This document shows, one piece after another, positions 1-9,217 of a stretch of DNA of 64,000 nt (positions within the stretch are counted from its first letter, which is position 1; the number at the start of each line of letters is the position of its first letter). Source of the DNA: Nocardia goodfellowii (GTDB lineage Bacteria; Actinomycetota; Actinomycetes; Mycobacteriales; Mycobacteriaceae); the NCBI RefSeq assembly GCF_017875645.1, contig NZ_JAGGMR010000001.1, positions 5,890,001 through 5,954,000 on the forward strand, in the 5' to 3' direction. The translations under genes and the position numbers were made by a program. The notes under the pieces were generated by a model. That model was not told the origin of the DNA. It made no database searches and saw only the letters and a program-made list of their open reading frames with translations.

Positions 1-95
1 ACCAATGGTTCCGCCACGGCCAGCACGCTCGCCATCGGACTGGCTACAGGATTTTCGCCGGTCGCCGTCGGCGGCGCGGTAGCGAGAACGTCGCC

Positions 96-914
96 GTGTA
101 CCGTTGGGCGGTGAATCCAGCTGATGCGCGACTCCTCAAAGACGGTGATCTCGAGACCCGCGAGGACAATCTGCGGCTCCTGCTCGCGCGGGCCGGCGAC
201 GGCGACGCATCCGCCAAAGAAGCACTGTGCGCGCTCGTCCGCGACTACCCCGACTACCACCGATCGCTCTACAGCCGGGCGTTGAACCGGGTGACCGTCT
301 TCGGCGACGACACGCTGAAAGCCCCATTGCTGAAGTCGCTTTCCGACACCCGGTACAACTGCCAGGCCTGGGCCGCGATGGGTTGCGCGGCGCTCGGTTT
401 CCGCGACGCGGTTCCCGGCTTGCTCGCGATGCTCGACCACCCGCAGGAGATGGCTCGCGAGCAAGCGGTGATCGCGCTGGGCACCCTCGGCGACGAATCG
501 GTCGTACCCGCCCTCACGCCGTTGCTGCGCGACCCGATCGCGGGTATGCGCGAACGCACCGCCGAAGCCCTCGGACTGATCGGCGGCGACGCCGCCCTGG
601 CCGCGCTCTGGGACGAATTCGAGAACCGCCGGTACTACCGCATCGGCTACATCGCCAGCGCACTGTCCACATTCACTCCGGACATCATCCCGAGACTGTG
701 CGAAGCGGCCGCCGGCACCGACCCCGACCAGCGATACTGGGCCGCTGTCGCCCTGGGCTCGACCGGCGACGACCGCGCCGTACCAACCCTCGAACGACTC
801 ATGGCCCACGACCGCGGCGCGACAGTCTTCGACGGCATGGTCAGCGTCGCCGCCAAAAAGGGCCTGCGCACCCTACGACGGATCCAAGCCGCAATCGCAG
901 CCCGCGAATCCTGA
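96..914 (+). CDS. HEAT-repeat protein
   Basis: The 272-residue product has at least five helical HEAT/PBS-lyase-type repeats between about residues 75 and 240, for example AREQAVIALGTLGDESVVPA followed by similar units with the A-x-x-A-L-G-x-x-G-D pattern. Such solenoids act as protein-protein scaffolds, and no catalytic motif is visible. There is no signal peptide or membrane segment, so it is probably cytosolic. The start is GTG; the bases before it (1-95) are open in one frame but not recognisable. The next gene is convergent. The fold is clear; the partner and role cannot be told from sequence. Confidence 0.8.
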   Translation: MYRWAVNPADARLLKDGDLETREDNLRLLLARAGDGDASAKEALCALVRDYPDYHRSLYSRALNRVTVFGDDTLKAPLLKSLSDTRYNCQAWAAMGCAALGFRDAVPGLLAMLDHPQEMAREQAVIALGTLGDESVVPALTPLLRDPIAGMRERTAEALGLIGGDAALAALWDEFENRRYYRIGYIASALSTFTPDIIPRLCEAAAGTDPDQRYWAAVALGSTGDDRAVPTLERLMAHDRGATVFDGMVSVAAKKGLRTLRRIQAAIAARES

Positions 915-933
915 AACGCCGCAGATTCAGCGC

Positions 934-1293
934 TCAGACCGGCCCGTGCGGATGGGCGAGGTCGTAGGCGCGAGAAAGTTTCCGCGGGACGACCATGCGC
1001 CAGGCATCGACAACGAATTCCCGGGCCTCGACCGCGTCCAGTGCCGCGAGGTCGGAGTGGATCCAGTTGAAGCGCATATCCGATGCCGACGGCAGCTGAA
1101 ACTTGTGCGGCGCGCTCGCGACCAGCGCGGCCCGCTCCTCCTTCGGAAACGCGAAACCCATCACCGTCTCGTCGAGGGAAAAAGCCACGTACACAATCTG
1201 TTTGACGCGAAACTTCAACCTGCCGCGGACATAGACCGGATACGAACGCTCCAACTCGGTACCCAGTGCACGGACGTCGACTATCACGGCCAT
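934..1293 (-). CDS. MmcQ/YjbR-like protein
   Basis: The 119-residue product resembles the MmcQ/YjbR fold: a central strand pair around YVAFSLDETVMGFAF, the KEERAALVASAP segment, a W-x-H-x-D-L turn and a C-terminal helix ending in DAWRMVVPRKL. Proteins of this fold are small, cytosolic and often called DNA-binding, but few have been studied. The ATG chosen (MAVIVDV) lies seven codons inside a longer open frame and fits the family N-terminus better. It stands alone, convergent with the HEAT-repeat gene. Family confidence is moderate to good; biochemical role unknown. Confidence 0.7.
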   Translation of the reverse strand: MAVIVDVRALGTELERSYPVYVRGRLKFRVKQIVYVAFSLDETVMGFAFPKEERAALVASAPHKFQLPSASDMRFNWIHSDLAALDAVEAREFVVDAWRMVVPRKLSRAYDLAHPHGPV

Positions 1294-1421
1294 GGTAGAA
1301 AATCCTCCGCTCATGGACTCCTGTGGTCCGAACCATCCAACAGTCCCCCAGGGCGCTCGCGAATTCCAGCCGGTGCCGTAGCAGCGTCAGTCCGGAATAG
1401 GCAACTCACGAAGGGGTAGGG

Positions 1422-2228
1422 ATGTCAGCCGATCGAGCCGATGGCTTGGGGATGTGCGCCTTGACAGGTGATGAGGATGGCGAACATTGGGGCGCCATCC
1501 ACGACGTCCGCGGACTCTTCGCAGCACAGGCAGCGGAAGACCTGCTCGAGGTCGAGTTTGTGGGTTGTCACCTACAGGGAAAGCTGAGCGACTGCCTGGA
1601 CTCCTTGCCTGTCGGCGGAGTCCAGCTCGGTGGCGCTGCCCTCGACGTTCTCGACTCCAACGGTGTATCGATGGGCTCCTATTTCGTTTACGAGATGACG
1701 GTCGCCGCGGCTCGCCCGTCGAGCCCGGATTCACGGTTGGTCGATCTCAGTGTGACGCTGTACTGCGATAACGCGCACTACGGTGGCGAGTGGGTCTGGA
1801 ACCTCATCCGTGACGGCCGGTTGAATCGTCGCGATATCTGGCGCGGGCTCGACACCGTGGACAGAACCGCGTGGTTGGCGGTTGCGCTCTGGACCAGTGC
1901 CTATCAGCGCAGAGGCCGGCCGGACTCCGCCCCAGGTCACGTCTTCACCCTGGACGGACAGGCTGTCACCGACATCGCCAGCTTCTACTGCGCTCTCGGT
2001 GAGGCGATCAACGGCCCCGGGGGCTACTTCGGCTGGAATCTCGATGCGCTGTGGGACTGCCTGCGCGGAGGATGGGGCGCTTCCAGCCCGTTCACGCTGG
2101 AATGGCTGCACTCCGATGTAGCGCAAGAACATCTGCTCACACACTCGGCCGTCGCTGCGGGGCAGACTTTATTCGATCTGCTCTTGGAGATCTTCGATGA
2201 CAAAGGCATCGAAGTCATCCTGCGATAA
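1422..2228 (+). CDS. barstar-domain protein with an extra N-terminal region
   Basis: Residues about 172-268 form a barstar-like domain: DGQAVTDIASFYCALGEAI, then a G-x-F-G-W-N-L-D-A-L-W-D-C-L signature typical of barnase inhibitors, then a hydrophobic C-terminal helix. Barstar binds and blocks small secreted ribonucleases. The first 170 residues are not recognised; they contain the stretch SMGSYFVYEMTVA. Classical barstar is about 90 residues, so this is a two-domain version. No ribonuclease gene is visible next to it, so it may be an orphan immunity protein against a foreign toxin. RBS-like GAAGGGG precedes the ATG. Confidence 0.75.
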   Translation: MSADRADGLGMCALTGDEDGEHWGAIHDVRGLFAAQAAEDLLEVEFVGCHLQGKLSDCLDSLPVGGVQLGGAALDVLDSNGVSMGSYFVYEMTVAAARPSSPDSRLVDLSVTLYCDNAHYGGEWVWNLIRDGRLNRRDIWRGLDTVDRTAWLAVALWTSAYQRRGRPDSAPGHVFTLDGQAVTDIASFYCALGEAINGPGGYFGWNLDALWDCLRGGWGASSPFTLEWLHSDVAQEHLLTHSAVAAGQTLFDLLLEIFDDKGIEVILR

Positions 2229-2231
2229 CGC

Positions 2232-2259
2232 CCTGTCCGAATGCACTCAATTCGGCAGG
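2232..2259 (+). terminator. hairpin after the barstar gene
   Basis: CCTG, one bulged T, then CCGAAT, a seven-base loop GCACTCA, then ATTCGG and CAGG. This ten-pair stem starts four bases after the stop codon. No T-run follows, as is common for actinomycete terminators. Confidence 0.5.
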
Positions 2260-2298
2260 CTCGGGTCTTCCTTGGGTCAGGCCGTAGGGTGAGGTCGT

Positions 2299-2520
2299 GT
2301 GGAGCCAGACAGCGAACTAGAGGACTTACGGTCAGTGCTCTCCTGCGTTTTCGAGAAGCTCGGTGCCGAGAGCCTCACCGAGCCCGATCGAGTCGACCTG
2401 GTGGCGCGCGCTGAGGTCGTTCAGGATCGGATCGACGCGATTGAGGATGCCGTCGACGAGGAGGGCGTACGCATGCGGCCGTTGCCCGTGCCGGAGCCTT
2501 CGAGTGATCGCCTGTTCTGA
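2299..2520 (+). CDS. small acidic hypothetical protein
   Basis: A GTG-started frame of 73 residues, strongly acidic (many Glu and Asp) and largely helical by composition. No family is recognised. It follows the barstar gene on the same strand after a hairpin, so it is probably a separate transcript. Codon choice is GC-rich at third positions, which supports coding. It could be a small regulatory or antitoxin-like protein, but nothing in the sequence proves this. Confidence 0.45.
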   Translation: MEPDSELEDLRSVLSCVFEKLGAESLTEPDRVDLVARAEVVQDRIDAIEDAVDEEGVRMRPLPVPEPSSDRLF

Positions 2521-2798
2521 GTCGGCATTGGACTGACACCTGCGTAACCAGACGGTCGTTGAGGCTTGGACGAGGTTCTTCTATGTGCCAAACCCCTTCT
2601 CGCCCAGCGACAGACAACCGGACCATCCGAAACATGCTGGCCCGCGCGCCTTTCGCGTGCAGAACAGACCGGAACACGGGTCGGTGATCGAGGATCAGGT
2701 GCTTCAATCGGCGAAAGTGCTGCGGGAGTGACGTTTCAGTGACTAGCTTTGCGTGCACCGCTGGCAGGTAGCCAGACGTGTAGGTAGGCGATAACTCG

Positions 2799-4805
2799 GT
2801 GCTCAACAGCAGATTCCTCAATATGACCTCCGCACGGTGGCGGCGGGTTGTCAGTGTCCGGACCAGAGTGCTGGTCATTGTGCTTATTCCGAGCGTCGCG
2901 TTGCTCGCGATCGGGGTGGGCGGATCTGCCTATCTGGTGCAGAGCGGACGGGAAGCCAATCGGTTCGCTGAACTGGCGCGCGGCACCTCCGGGCCGTCGA
3001 TCATGATGATCGAGGCGTTCCAGGAGGAGCGCAGGCTTTCGCTGCTGTTCCTGGCCGGGGACGACCCGGCGGGTCTCGCCTTGCCGGCGGCGCGTAAGCA
3101 ATCCGATGCGGGGTACGCGGCGGTGGTGGCCCAAGCCAATGCGCTGTCGGAACTGCGGCCGGACCTGAAGGACGGGTTCTTCCGAGTCGGCGTCGGCCAG
3201 AAGGTGCCCGCCTTGCGGGCCGCCGTCGATGCGCGCACGATTCCGGCCGCGGAGGCTTTCACCGCGTACAGCATGGCGGTAGCGGCCATCATCAACGGCT
3301 GGCTGATCTCGGCGAGTGTCGCGCCCGATTCCCATATCGCGGTCGAACTGTACAAGTCGGTCCACGCGCTCCGGGCCGCCGAATCCATCTCGCGGACCAG
3401 TGGATTGGGTTCGCTGGTGATGCTCACCGGGGAGCTGTCACCGGAGCTGCTGGTGGAGTTGGCCGGGTATATCGGTGACGGACGTGGCGAGATCACCTAC
3501 GTCGGTTCGGTGCTCCAGGGTGCGCACCTCGACCAATGGAAGGCGATCACCGCCAGCTCGGAATGGCAGCGGCTGCGCGCCATGGAGGACGCGATCCTCG
3601 AGCGTGGCCCGGTCACCGCACCCGACACCGGTCGATCCTCCGGTGATCCGCTGCCGCTCACGCTGACCGAATGGCAGCAGGTCGCGGGCAAAGTCCGGCG
3701 CGACCTGCTGAGCCTGTGGGAGATCCAGAGCGTCGACGCGCATTTCGAAGCGACCGAACAAGGCAATCGACTCAACCGGAACTCGCTGTTCGCCGGGGCG
3801 GGCGTGCTCTCGCTCGCGCTGCTGGCGTTCCTGGGCGCACTGGTGCTGGCCAACAAGTTCATCGCGCGCCTGCGCCGACTACGCCGCGAGACCCTGGAAT
3901 TGGCTGACGAGCGGTTGCCGGACACCATCCGCCAGCTCTCGGCCGGCGAGGAATTCGATGAGGACGCGGACCGATTGGATTTCGGAGCCGACGAGATCGG
4001 CCACGTCGCCGACGCTTTCAATCGCGCGCACCGGGCGGCGGTGGCGGCGGCGGTCGCCGAGGCCCAAACCCGGGCGGGCGTGAACGCGGTGTTCGTCAAG
4101 ATCGCCCACCGCTCCCAGGCGGTGGTGCACCGCCAGTTGGCCTTGCTCGACGAAGCCGAGCGGGAGGAAACGGAATCGGACCGGCTGACGTTGCTGTTCC
4201 AGCTCGACCACTTGGCGACCCGCGCCCGCCGCAATTCCGAGAACCTCATCGTGCTCGGCGGTGAACAGCCGGGACGACAGTGGCGCAATCCGGTGCCCTT
4301 GGTCGATGTGGTCCGCGGCGCGGCCGCGGAATCGTTGGACTACACCAGAATTCATGTCCGCAAGCTGCCGGAGACGCAGATCGTCGGATCCGCCGTCACC
4401 GACATCATCCACCTCTTGGCGGAACTGGCCGACAACGCCACCATGTTCTCCCCGCCGGACTCGTCCGTCGAGGTCACCGGCGGTACGGTCGGCAAGGGCA
4501 TCGCCATCGAGATCTCCGACCAGGGCCTCGGCATGACCGCCGCGGACATGACCGCCCGCAACGCGTTGCTGTCACAGCCACCGGATTTCAGCGTCGCGAC
4601 CCTGTCCGGAGACAGCCGGCTCGGATTGTTCGTGGTCGCGAAATTGGCTGCCCGCCACGGTATTACGATTCGGCTCACGGATTCCGACTACGGCGGAGTG
4701 AAGGCCATCGTGCTGATTCCGAGAGCACTCACAACCGCCGCGCTGGAGGCGGGCACGGCCGATCCCGTGCGGGAGAACCGAATCCCAGTGCAGCCCGGGC
4801 ACTAA
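2799..4805 (+). CDS. nitrate/nitrite-sensing-type sensor kinase (CvnA-like)
   Basis: The 668-residue membrane sensor has TM1 at about residues 22-47, an extracytoplasmic helical NIT-type region (about 50-320) with the E-E-R-R-L-S segment, TM2 at about 331-354, a HAMP-like linker with the DEIGHVADAFN motif, a dimer helix with LDHLATRARRNSENL, and an HATPase domain with N box ELADNATMFSPP (about 542-553) and G box DQGLGM (about 574-579). No ordinary phospho-accepting H box is present, as in CvnA proteins, which usually work with a roadblock protein, a DUF742 protein and a small GTPase. None of these partners follows here, so it is an orphan. Start is GTG; an ATG 24 bases downstream is possible. 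Confidence 0.85.
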   Translation: MLNSRFLNMTSARWRRVVSVRTRVLVIVLIPSVALLAIGVGGSAYLVQSGREANRFAELARGTSGPSIMMIEAFQEERRLSLLFLAGDDPAGLALPAARKQSDAGYAAVVAQANALSELRPDLKDGFFRVGVGQKVPALRAAVDARTIPAAEAFTAYSMAVAAIINGWLISASVAPDSHIAVELYKSVHALRAAESISRTSGLGSLVMLTGELSPELLVELAGYIGDGRGEITYVGSVLQGAHLDQWKAITASSEWQRLRAMEDAILERGPVTAPDTGRSSGDPLPLTLTEWQQVAGKVRRDLLSLWEIQSVDAHFEATEQGNRLNRNSLFAGAGVLSLALLAFLGALVLANKFIARLRRLRRETLELADERLPDTIRQLSAGEEFDEDADRLDFGADEIGHVADAFNRAHRAAVAAAVAEAQTRAGVNAVFVKIAHRSQAVVHRQLALLDEAEREETESDRLTLLFQLDHLATRARRNSENLIVLGGEQPGRQWRNPVPLVDVVRGAAAESLDYTRIHVRKLPETQIVGSAVTDIIHLLAELADNATMFSPPDSSVEVTGGTVGKGIAIEISDQGLGMTAADMTARNALLSQPPDFSVATLSGDSRLGLFVVAKLAARHGITIRLTDSDYGGVKAIVLIPRALTTAALEAGTADPVRENRIPVQPGH

Positions 4806-5380
4806 CGGTGCTGACGACCTCGATTTCGAAGGAGCAGGACGTCGAACTGCGGTTCACCCTTCAATCCCGGCCGCAGATTGCCGAAGCGCTCAGCTCCCCA
4901 ATGCCGATAGATGGCATAGGCATTCGTATTGGTGGGATTCACCATCCACGTCACTCTGGGTTCTGGGCGATCCGCCAGCAATGCACGGAAAAGGATTCCA
5001 CCGATGCCTTGGCCATGACGTTTTTTGTCGACCATCAGTTCACTCAGCGCGAAGGTTCTGGTTCCGTCCTCGACGATGAATTCCTCTAGCGGAGGTTGCC
5101 CCGGGGCGAGCACCAGCCTGGTCCACCACGGCGTCCCAGTAGCCAACGGCCAGCCGAACGCCTGCCCCACGGGCTCGTCATCGATGATTCCCAGGACCAT
5201 GGAAAACCCAGTGTTCCGCGAATAGACCACGAACCGCTCCATGAAAGCTTCGGTGGACTCGAACGGGTCTCCGGTCGCGATGGCATCAACGTACCCGCGG
5301 GCTTGCACGTCGGCGATCGTGTCTCGAATCTCTCGGGCTTGCTCGCCCGAGTAGTATTGCAATACAACGCTTTTCGACAT
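4802..5380 (-). CDS. GNAT-family N-acetyltransferase
   Basis: About 192 residues. Acetyl-CoA-binding motif A is visible as LSELMVDKKRHGQGIGGILF, with the Q/R-x-x-G-x-G/A pattern, followed by a NPTNTNAYAIYRHWGAERFG segment typical of GNAT motif B. The substrate is unknown. A GTG five codons upstream (at 5395) would overlap the stop of the regulator-like gene upstream, suggesting translational coupling; the ATG used here begins MSKSVVLQYYS. It converges with the sensor kinase gene with a four-base overlap of the ends. Confidence 0.85.
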   Translation of the reverse strand: MSKSVVLQYYSGEQAREIRDTIADVQARGYVDAIATGDPFESTEAFMERFVVYSRNTGFSMVLGIIDDEPVGQAFGWPLATGTPWWTRLVLAPGQPPLEEFIVEDGTRTFALSELMVDKKRHGQGIGGILFRALLADRPEPRVTWMVNPTNTNAYAIYRHWGAERFGNLRPGLKGEPQFDVLLLRNRGRQHR

Positions 5381-5391
5381 TCGAGCCTCAT

Positions 5392-5811
5392 TCACGCTAG
5401 TGGCAGCAGCCGATCGTATCGTTGTTGAAATGTCGAGTAGTGAGACTTGGTAGCCGCTGCTCGGACGGAGTGCGCGTTCCCAACCTCCTGCGGCCGCACC
5501 TCAGCAACCTCGGCAATGGAGCCTGAGGTCAGGCTACTCGCAGAATCCGAGTAGAAGCCGCGGAGTCGCGCAGGAATGCTGGAGGTTTGCGAGATCCGCG
5601 CGATAAGCATGGCGCTGATCAGGTTGCGTTCTCCGCGCTCGACGGCGGACACGCGAGACTGGGATAGGTCGAGCAGAGCTCCAAGATTCAGAGCACGACA
5701 TAGGCACAACGAGGGTTGGACTGCGACCGCACGAGAAGGCAGATCCTGACTGCTGACAGAAGCACTGATTCCGACCACAGAGTTGTCCTGGCGTGGATAG
5801 CCTGGGCGCAT
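5392..5811 (-). pseudogene. shortened XRE-type HTH regulator
   Basis: The middle of this frame reads like the recognition half of an XRE helix-turn-helix: LGALLDLSQSRVSAVERGER, then a segment ending IPARLRGFYSD that matches the end of the usual domain. The first helix (normally LRxxRxxxGLTQ) is absent, and the 40 residues before do not look like protein. This suggests a decayed or 5'-truncated gene, or a true start hidden downstream. Base composition here is noticeably less GC-rich than around. In actinomycetes such HTH proteins often sit directly before a GNAT gene, as here. Confidence 0.45.
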
Positions 5812-6598
5812 GGAACGCGATGTGCGGCAACGGCTTGCCTCGTCGTTCGGGGCGGTGGCGGGGGCGTATGCCGAACACCGGCCGGACTATTCGCCGGCCG
5901 CGGTGCGGTGGGCGCTGGAGTCCGCGCCGGGATCGCGGGTGCTGGATCTCGGGGCCGGTACGGGGAAGCTGACCGGCACGTTGGTCGCGTTGGACGCCGA
6001 TGTCGTTGCGGTGGAGCCGGATCCGGCGATGCTGGCCGGGTTGCGGCGCGCGCTGCCGACTGTCCGCGCTGTGCAGGGCAGTGCCGAGCGGATACCGCTG
6101 CCGGATGCGTCCATCGATGTGGTGTTGGCCGGCAACGCTCTGCACTGGTTCGAGATGGCGGTCGCCGGGCCTGAGATCGCGCGGGTGCTCGCACCCGGCG
6201 GCGTGCTGGCGGGGTTGTGGAATGTCGTCGATGATCGGGTCGACTGGGTGGCCGCGCTCGCGCAAGTCAGTGGGAGCGCGGCAATCGGCCCGCGCGATAC
6301 CCGCAGTAGCTGGCGTGCCGCGACGGCTGGGCTGCACCGTCCCCGGGGCGAGGTGAGCGCTTCGTTCGGCGCGGCCGAACAAGCCGAGTTCCCGCATAGG
6401 CAAAGCCGCACGGCCGACTCCCTGGTCACAACACTTTCGACCCGGGCGGGGATGCTGGTGATGCCGGAGCAGGAACGCCGGGCGACGCTCGATCGGATCC
6501 ACGCTTTCCTCACCGGCAGGCAAGAGACGGGCAGCGGCGAATTCACCCTTCCGATGTTGACCGGCGTACTGCGGACCCGCCGACTGCGCTCGCACTAG
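5810..6598 (+). CDS. class I SAM-dependent methyltransferase
   Basis: The 262-residue product has SAM motif I VLDLGAGTGKLT near residue 44, the acidic residue ending strand 2 (VVAVEPD), motif II/III region SIDVVLAGNALHWF and post-motif GGVLAGLWN. The FGAVAGAYAEHRPDYSPAAV opening is typical of the Methyltransf_11 group that acts on small molecules. Soluble; substrate unknown. It diverges from the degraded HTH gene with starts almost touching, so both share a very short promoter region. Confidence 0.85.
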   Translation: MERDVRQRLASSFGAVAGAYAEHRPDYSPAAVRWALESAPGSRVLDLGAGTGKLTGTLVALDADVVAVEPDPAMLAGLRRALPTVRAVQGSAERIPLPDASIDVVLAGNALHWFEMAVAGPEIARVLAPGGVLAGLWNVVDDRVDWVAALAQVSGSAAIGPRDTRSSWRAATAGLHRPRGEVSASFGAAEQAEFPHRQSRTADSLVTTLSTRAGMLVMPEQERRATLDRIHAFLTGRQETGSGEFTLPMLTGVLRTRRLRSH

Positions 6599-6840
6599 GT
6601 GATGAATCCAGCACCCGCCACACCGCTCTCGCCAAAAGCACGGTCGAACATTTCGCTCCGCAGCACCGCCAATTCCCGCAGACCGATCGGATAGGGCACC
6701 TTCTCGCCCCCTGCCCGGACCTCGGCGATCAATCGGTTTCCGAAAACCTTTCAGGCCGGGCCTCTTCGCGCGACGCCACCACCGAGCGCGAGACCCGTCA
6801 GAGCGTACTCGCCGAAGACCGGCCCCAACCTCGCTATGCC
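6595..6840 (-). pseudogene. probable 3' remnant of an unidentified gene
   Basis: Read on the minus strand, one frame gives coding-like protein on both sides of an internal TGA: GPVFGEYALTGLALGGGVA, then after the stop KVFGNRLIAEV, VPYPIGLRELAVLRSEMFDR and a clean stop at 6595. The frame has actinomycete codon bias but no start codon, and upstream it runs into the kinase-fold gene. It looks like the tail of a lost gene, interrupted by at least one stop. Family not recognised. Confidence 0.3.
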
Positions 6841-7826
6841 GACTGGTATTTCGCCTCGACGTCGCCGTCGAACAGCTTCCAGTAGAAGGCATTCATCTTC
6901 GCTGCGGCAGGTGCGTGCTGTGCCAAGATTCCGGCAACCACCGGCGATACGCCGTCAGGAATTCGGCCTGTGGCGCACTGGGTTACCACCTGATTGCGGG
7001 TAACAGGGCACGTCGCCACTCCCCAGATATCGATCACCAGCCAATTGACCAAGCGCATGGCGGCGTGGTCGGCGTCGAAGGTGGCATGACGTTCGGCGAA
7101 CGCGCGCTCGGTGGTCGACAGGTCGAAGTGCGGGGAGGTAGCCAGCCCGAAGTCGCTGAGGTAGATCCGGTGCTCGTCGCCGAGGATGTTGCCGAAGTGT
7201 CCGTCCATGTGCAGCAGTTTTCGATCTCGCAGAAATCCCGCTATTTCTGAAAGCTGTTGTGCCACTGCGGCCGCCTTGCTTTCCGCGTCTTCCTGCAACC
7301 AGTCCGACAGCGGCTGCGCGATGTACTCGCAGAAGAGCACCAGGCTCGATCGGGCGGCGGCCAGCGCCTCGAGACGGGTGCGCACAGCTGGACTGCCGCC
7401 CTGGGCGGCAACCACCGCGTCGATGTCCGCGTGTTCGGCGGCGATCGGTGACCGGCCGGGCAGAACCCGCCAGTGGTACAGCATGGGGAACGACTGTGTT
7501 TCACCGGCCAGAACACTTTGGGTGACAACGATATTCGCGGCAAGCTCGCGCCATGCGTTGAAACTCGGGCCGCCGATGCCGTACTGGCAGAACATCGGAA
7601 GCTCGAACAGGTTCGCGGTGGAACCCCAGTGCGTGAGCTCCCGATCGGTCAACGGGATCCTCTTGGCGAACACGGGCGCGCCGTCGACATCGAGAACAGC
7701 CGAACCACCGCCGACTCCCACGCTGTGACGCCGACCGGTGTCGATGAGTGCGGAGAGCTCGATGTCGCCGCGGGAAGCCAGGAAAGTCGAGAGTCTCCGA
7801 TAGCGGTCGCTCCTCGAGGCTGCCAT
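6834..7826 (-). CDS. protein-kinase-fold protein
   Basis: 330 residues. A nucleotide-binding start (VGVGGGSAVLDV and FAKRIPL, with a candidate ATP-binding Lys), a catalytic loop HMDGHFGN with the H-x-D-x4-N pattern, and a DFG triad in YLSDFGLATS show a eukaryotic-like or aminoglycoside-phosphotransferase-like kinase core. It lacks a TM segment or PASTA domains, so it is not a PknB-type receptor. The open frame extends 97 codons further upstream, but the ATG at MAASRSDRYRR is the first plausible start. Substrate (protein or small molecule) not determinable. Confidence 0.75.
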   Translation of the reverse strand: MAASRSDRYRRLSTFLASRGDIELSALIDTGRRHSVGVGGGSAVLDVDGAPVFAKRIPLTDRELTHWGSTANLFELPMFCQYGIGGPSFNAWRELAANIVVTQSVLAGETQSFPMLYHWRVLPGRSPIAAEHADIDAVVAAQGGSPAVRTRLEALAAARSSLVLFCEYIAQPLSDWLQEDAESKAAAVAQQLSEIAGFLRDRKLLHMDGHFGNILGDEHRIYLSDFGLATSPHFDLSTTERAFAERHATFDADHAAMRLVNWLVIDIWGVATCPVTRNQVVTQCATGRIPDGVSPVVAGILAQHAPAAAKMNAFYWKLFDGDVEAKYQSA

Positions 7827-8072
7827 CGAACGATTCTGCCATCGAACTGTGGTGGCGGGATCGGGTCGCTCACTCCCGGCGGCGTCGACGTGGTGTGGCA
7901 ACTGGTGCGGCGCGACGACGAGTGGCCGCGGTATTCCGGCTGACGACCGAACGCACACGTCGCGGTGTGCGGCGGCCCGACTAGGCTTACCGATCTGGAT
8001 TCTTCCGCAGAGACATCGTGGAAGTTGTCGGCGTGCGGACCTGTCGACGTAGGCACATCGAAAGGGCGGCTT

Positions 8073-9200
8073 GTGCTGCGAATGATCATCGGCGGCGTGC
8101 TGCTCGCCCTGGTGCACTGGCTGTTCTACCGACGCCTCATCCGGGCCACCGGAGTGCCCGGCCCCGCTAAGGTGGCCGCCGCGATAGTCCTCGCCGTGCT
8201 GTGGGTGACCCTCGTCGTCGCACTCGGCGCGGGCAGCGCCTACTCCCCCGAACCGATCCGGCCGATCGTCTGGCTCGGGCTGACGTGGGCCGCGGTCATG
8301 TTCTATCTGCTGCTCGGCCTGCTCGTGATCAGTGTGGTGCTGTTGATCGCCCGGCTCGCGAAATTCTCGAATCGTGTGCTGTTGCTACAGGTTTCGTCGG
8401 CGCTGCTGGTCGCGGCAGCGGTGGGGACCGTCGCTTACGGCGTACACGAGGCGAACACTCCGCAGGTCGTGGCGGTCGAGTTGCGCTCGCCGAAACTGCC
8501 CGCCGAGCTCGATGGTCTGCGGGTGGCGGTGGTTGCCGACATCCATGTCGGCGCGGCGCGTGGTGCGGCGTTCACCGAGCGAGTGGTCGACCTGGTCAAC
8601 ACCCAGCAGCCCGACGTCATCGTTCTGCCCGGGGATTTGATCGACGGTTCGGTCGAGCTCGTCGGGCCGGATATCGCACCGATCGCCGACCTGCGATCGA
8701 AGTACGGCACCTTCGCGGTCGCTGGCAATCATGAAGGTTACGTCGACGGTGTCGCCGAGTGGCTGGATTACTGGGAGACGCTGGGCGTCCGGACATTGCG
8801 CAACCAGCGCACCGAAATCGCAATCAACGGCGCCACTTTGGAATTGGCGGGCGTATACGACTACGACGCCCCCGACCCGTACGGCCCCGACCTCGCGGCG
8901 GCCGTGGCCGGACACCGATCGGATCGATTCCTCATGCTGATGGCGCACCAGCCGCGGCAGGCGCCCGACGCGGCCGCACGCGGCATCGACCTACAGGTGT
9001 CCGGCCACACCCACGGCGGCCAGATCTGGCCGTTGAACTATGTGGTGGGCTGGGTCAACGGCACGGTCGCCGGGCTCGATCGGGTGGACGACATGCAGCT
9101 CTTCACCACGCGCGGTGTCGGTGCGTGGGGTCCTCCGGTCCGGGTCGCGGCACCACCTGATATCGCGATCCTCACCTTGCGGCGCGGCGAAACAGGGTGA
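8073..9200 (+). CDS. membrane-anchored metallophosphoesterase
   Basis: About 375 residues: four predicted TM helices in the first 130 residues, then a calcineurin-like phosphoesterase domain with all metal-binding blocks: VVADIHVG, LPGDLIDG, GNHEG, MAHQP and SGHTHGGQIW. This matches the YkuE-like group, with the catalytic part probably outside or at the membrane face. The GTG start follows AAAGGGCGG at good distance; an ATG nine bases later is also possible. It is divergent from the kinase-fold gene and convergent with the sensor kinase gene. Confidence 0.85.
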   Translation: MLRMIIGGVLLALVHWLFYRRLIRATGVPGPAKVAAAIVLAVLWVTLVVALGAGSAYSPEPIRPIVWLGLTWAAVMFYLLLGLLVISVVLLIARLAKFSNRVLLLQVSSALLVAAAVGTVAYGVHEANTPQVVAVELRSPKLPAELDGLRVAVVADIHVGAARGAAFTERVVDLVNTQQPDVIVLPGDLIDGSVELVGPDIAPIADLRSKYGTFAVAGNHEGYVDGVAEWLDYWETLGVRTLRNQRTEIAINGATLELAGVYDYDAPDPYGPDLAAAVAGHRSDRFLMLMAHQPRQAPDAAARGIDLQVSGHTHGGQIWPLNYVVGWVNGTVAGLDRVDDMQLFTTRGVGAWGPPVRVAAPPDIAILTLRRGETG

Positions 9201-9217
9201 GCCGCAATACCGATCGG

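Noticed and set aside
8..83. Possible end of an upstream gene at the left edge
   Set aside because: Different frames remain open for only a few dozen codons; too short to decide.
2375..2878. Minus-strand frame considered as a transposase remnant
   Set aside because: The segment with HFRRLKHLILDHRPVFRSVL is not a recognisable transposase, and no terminal repeats were found.
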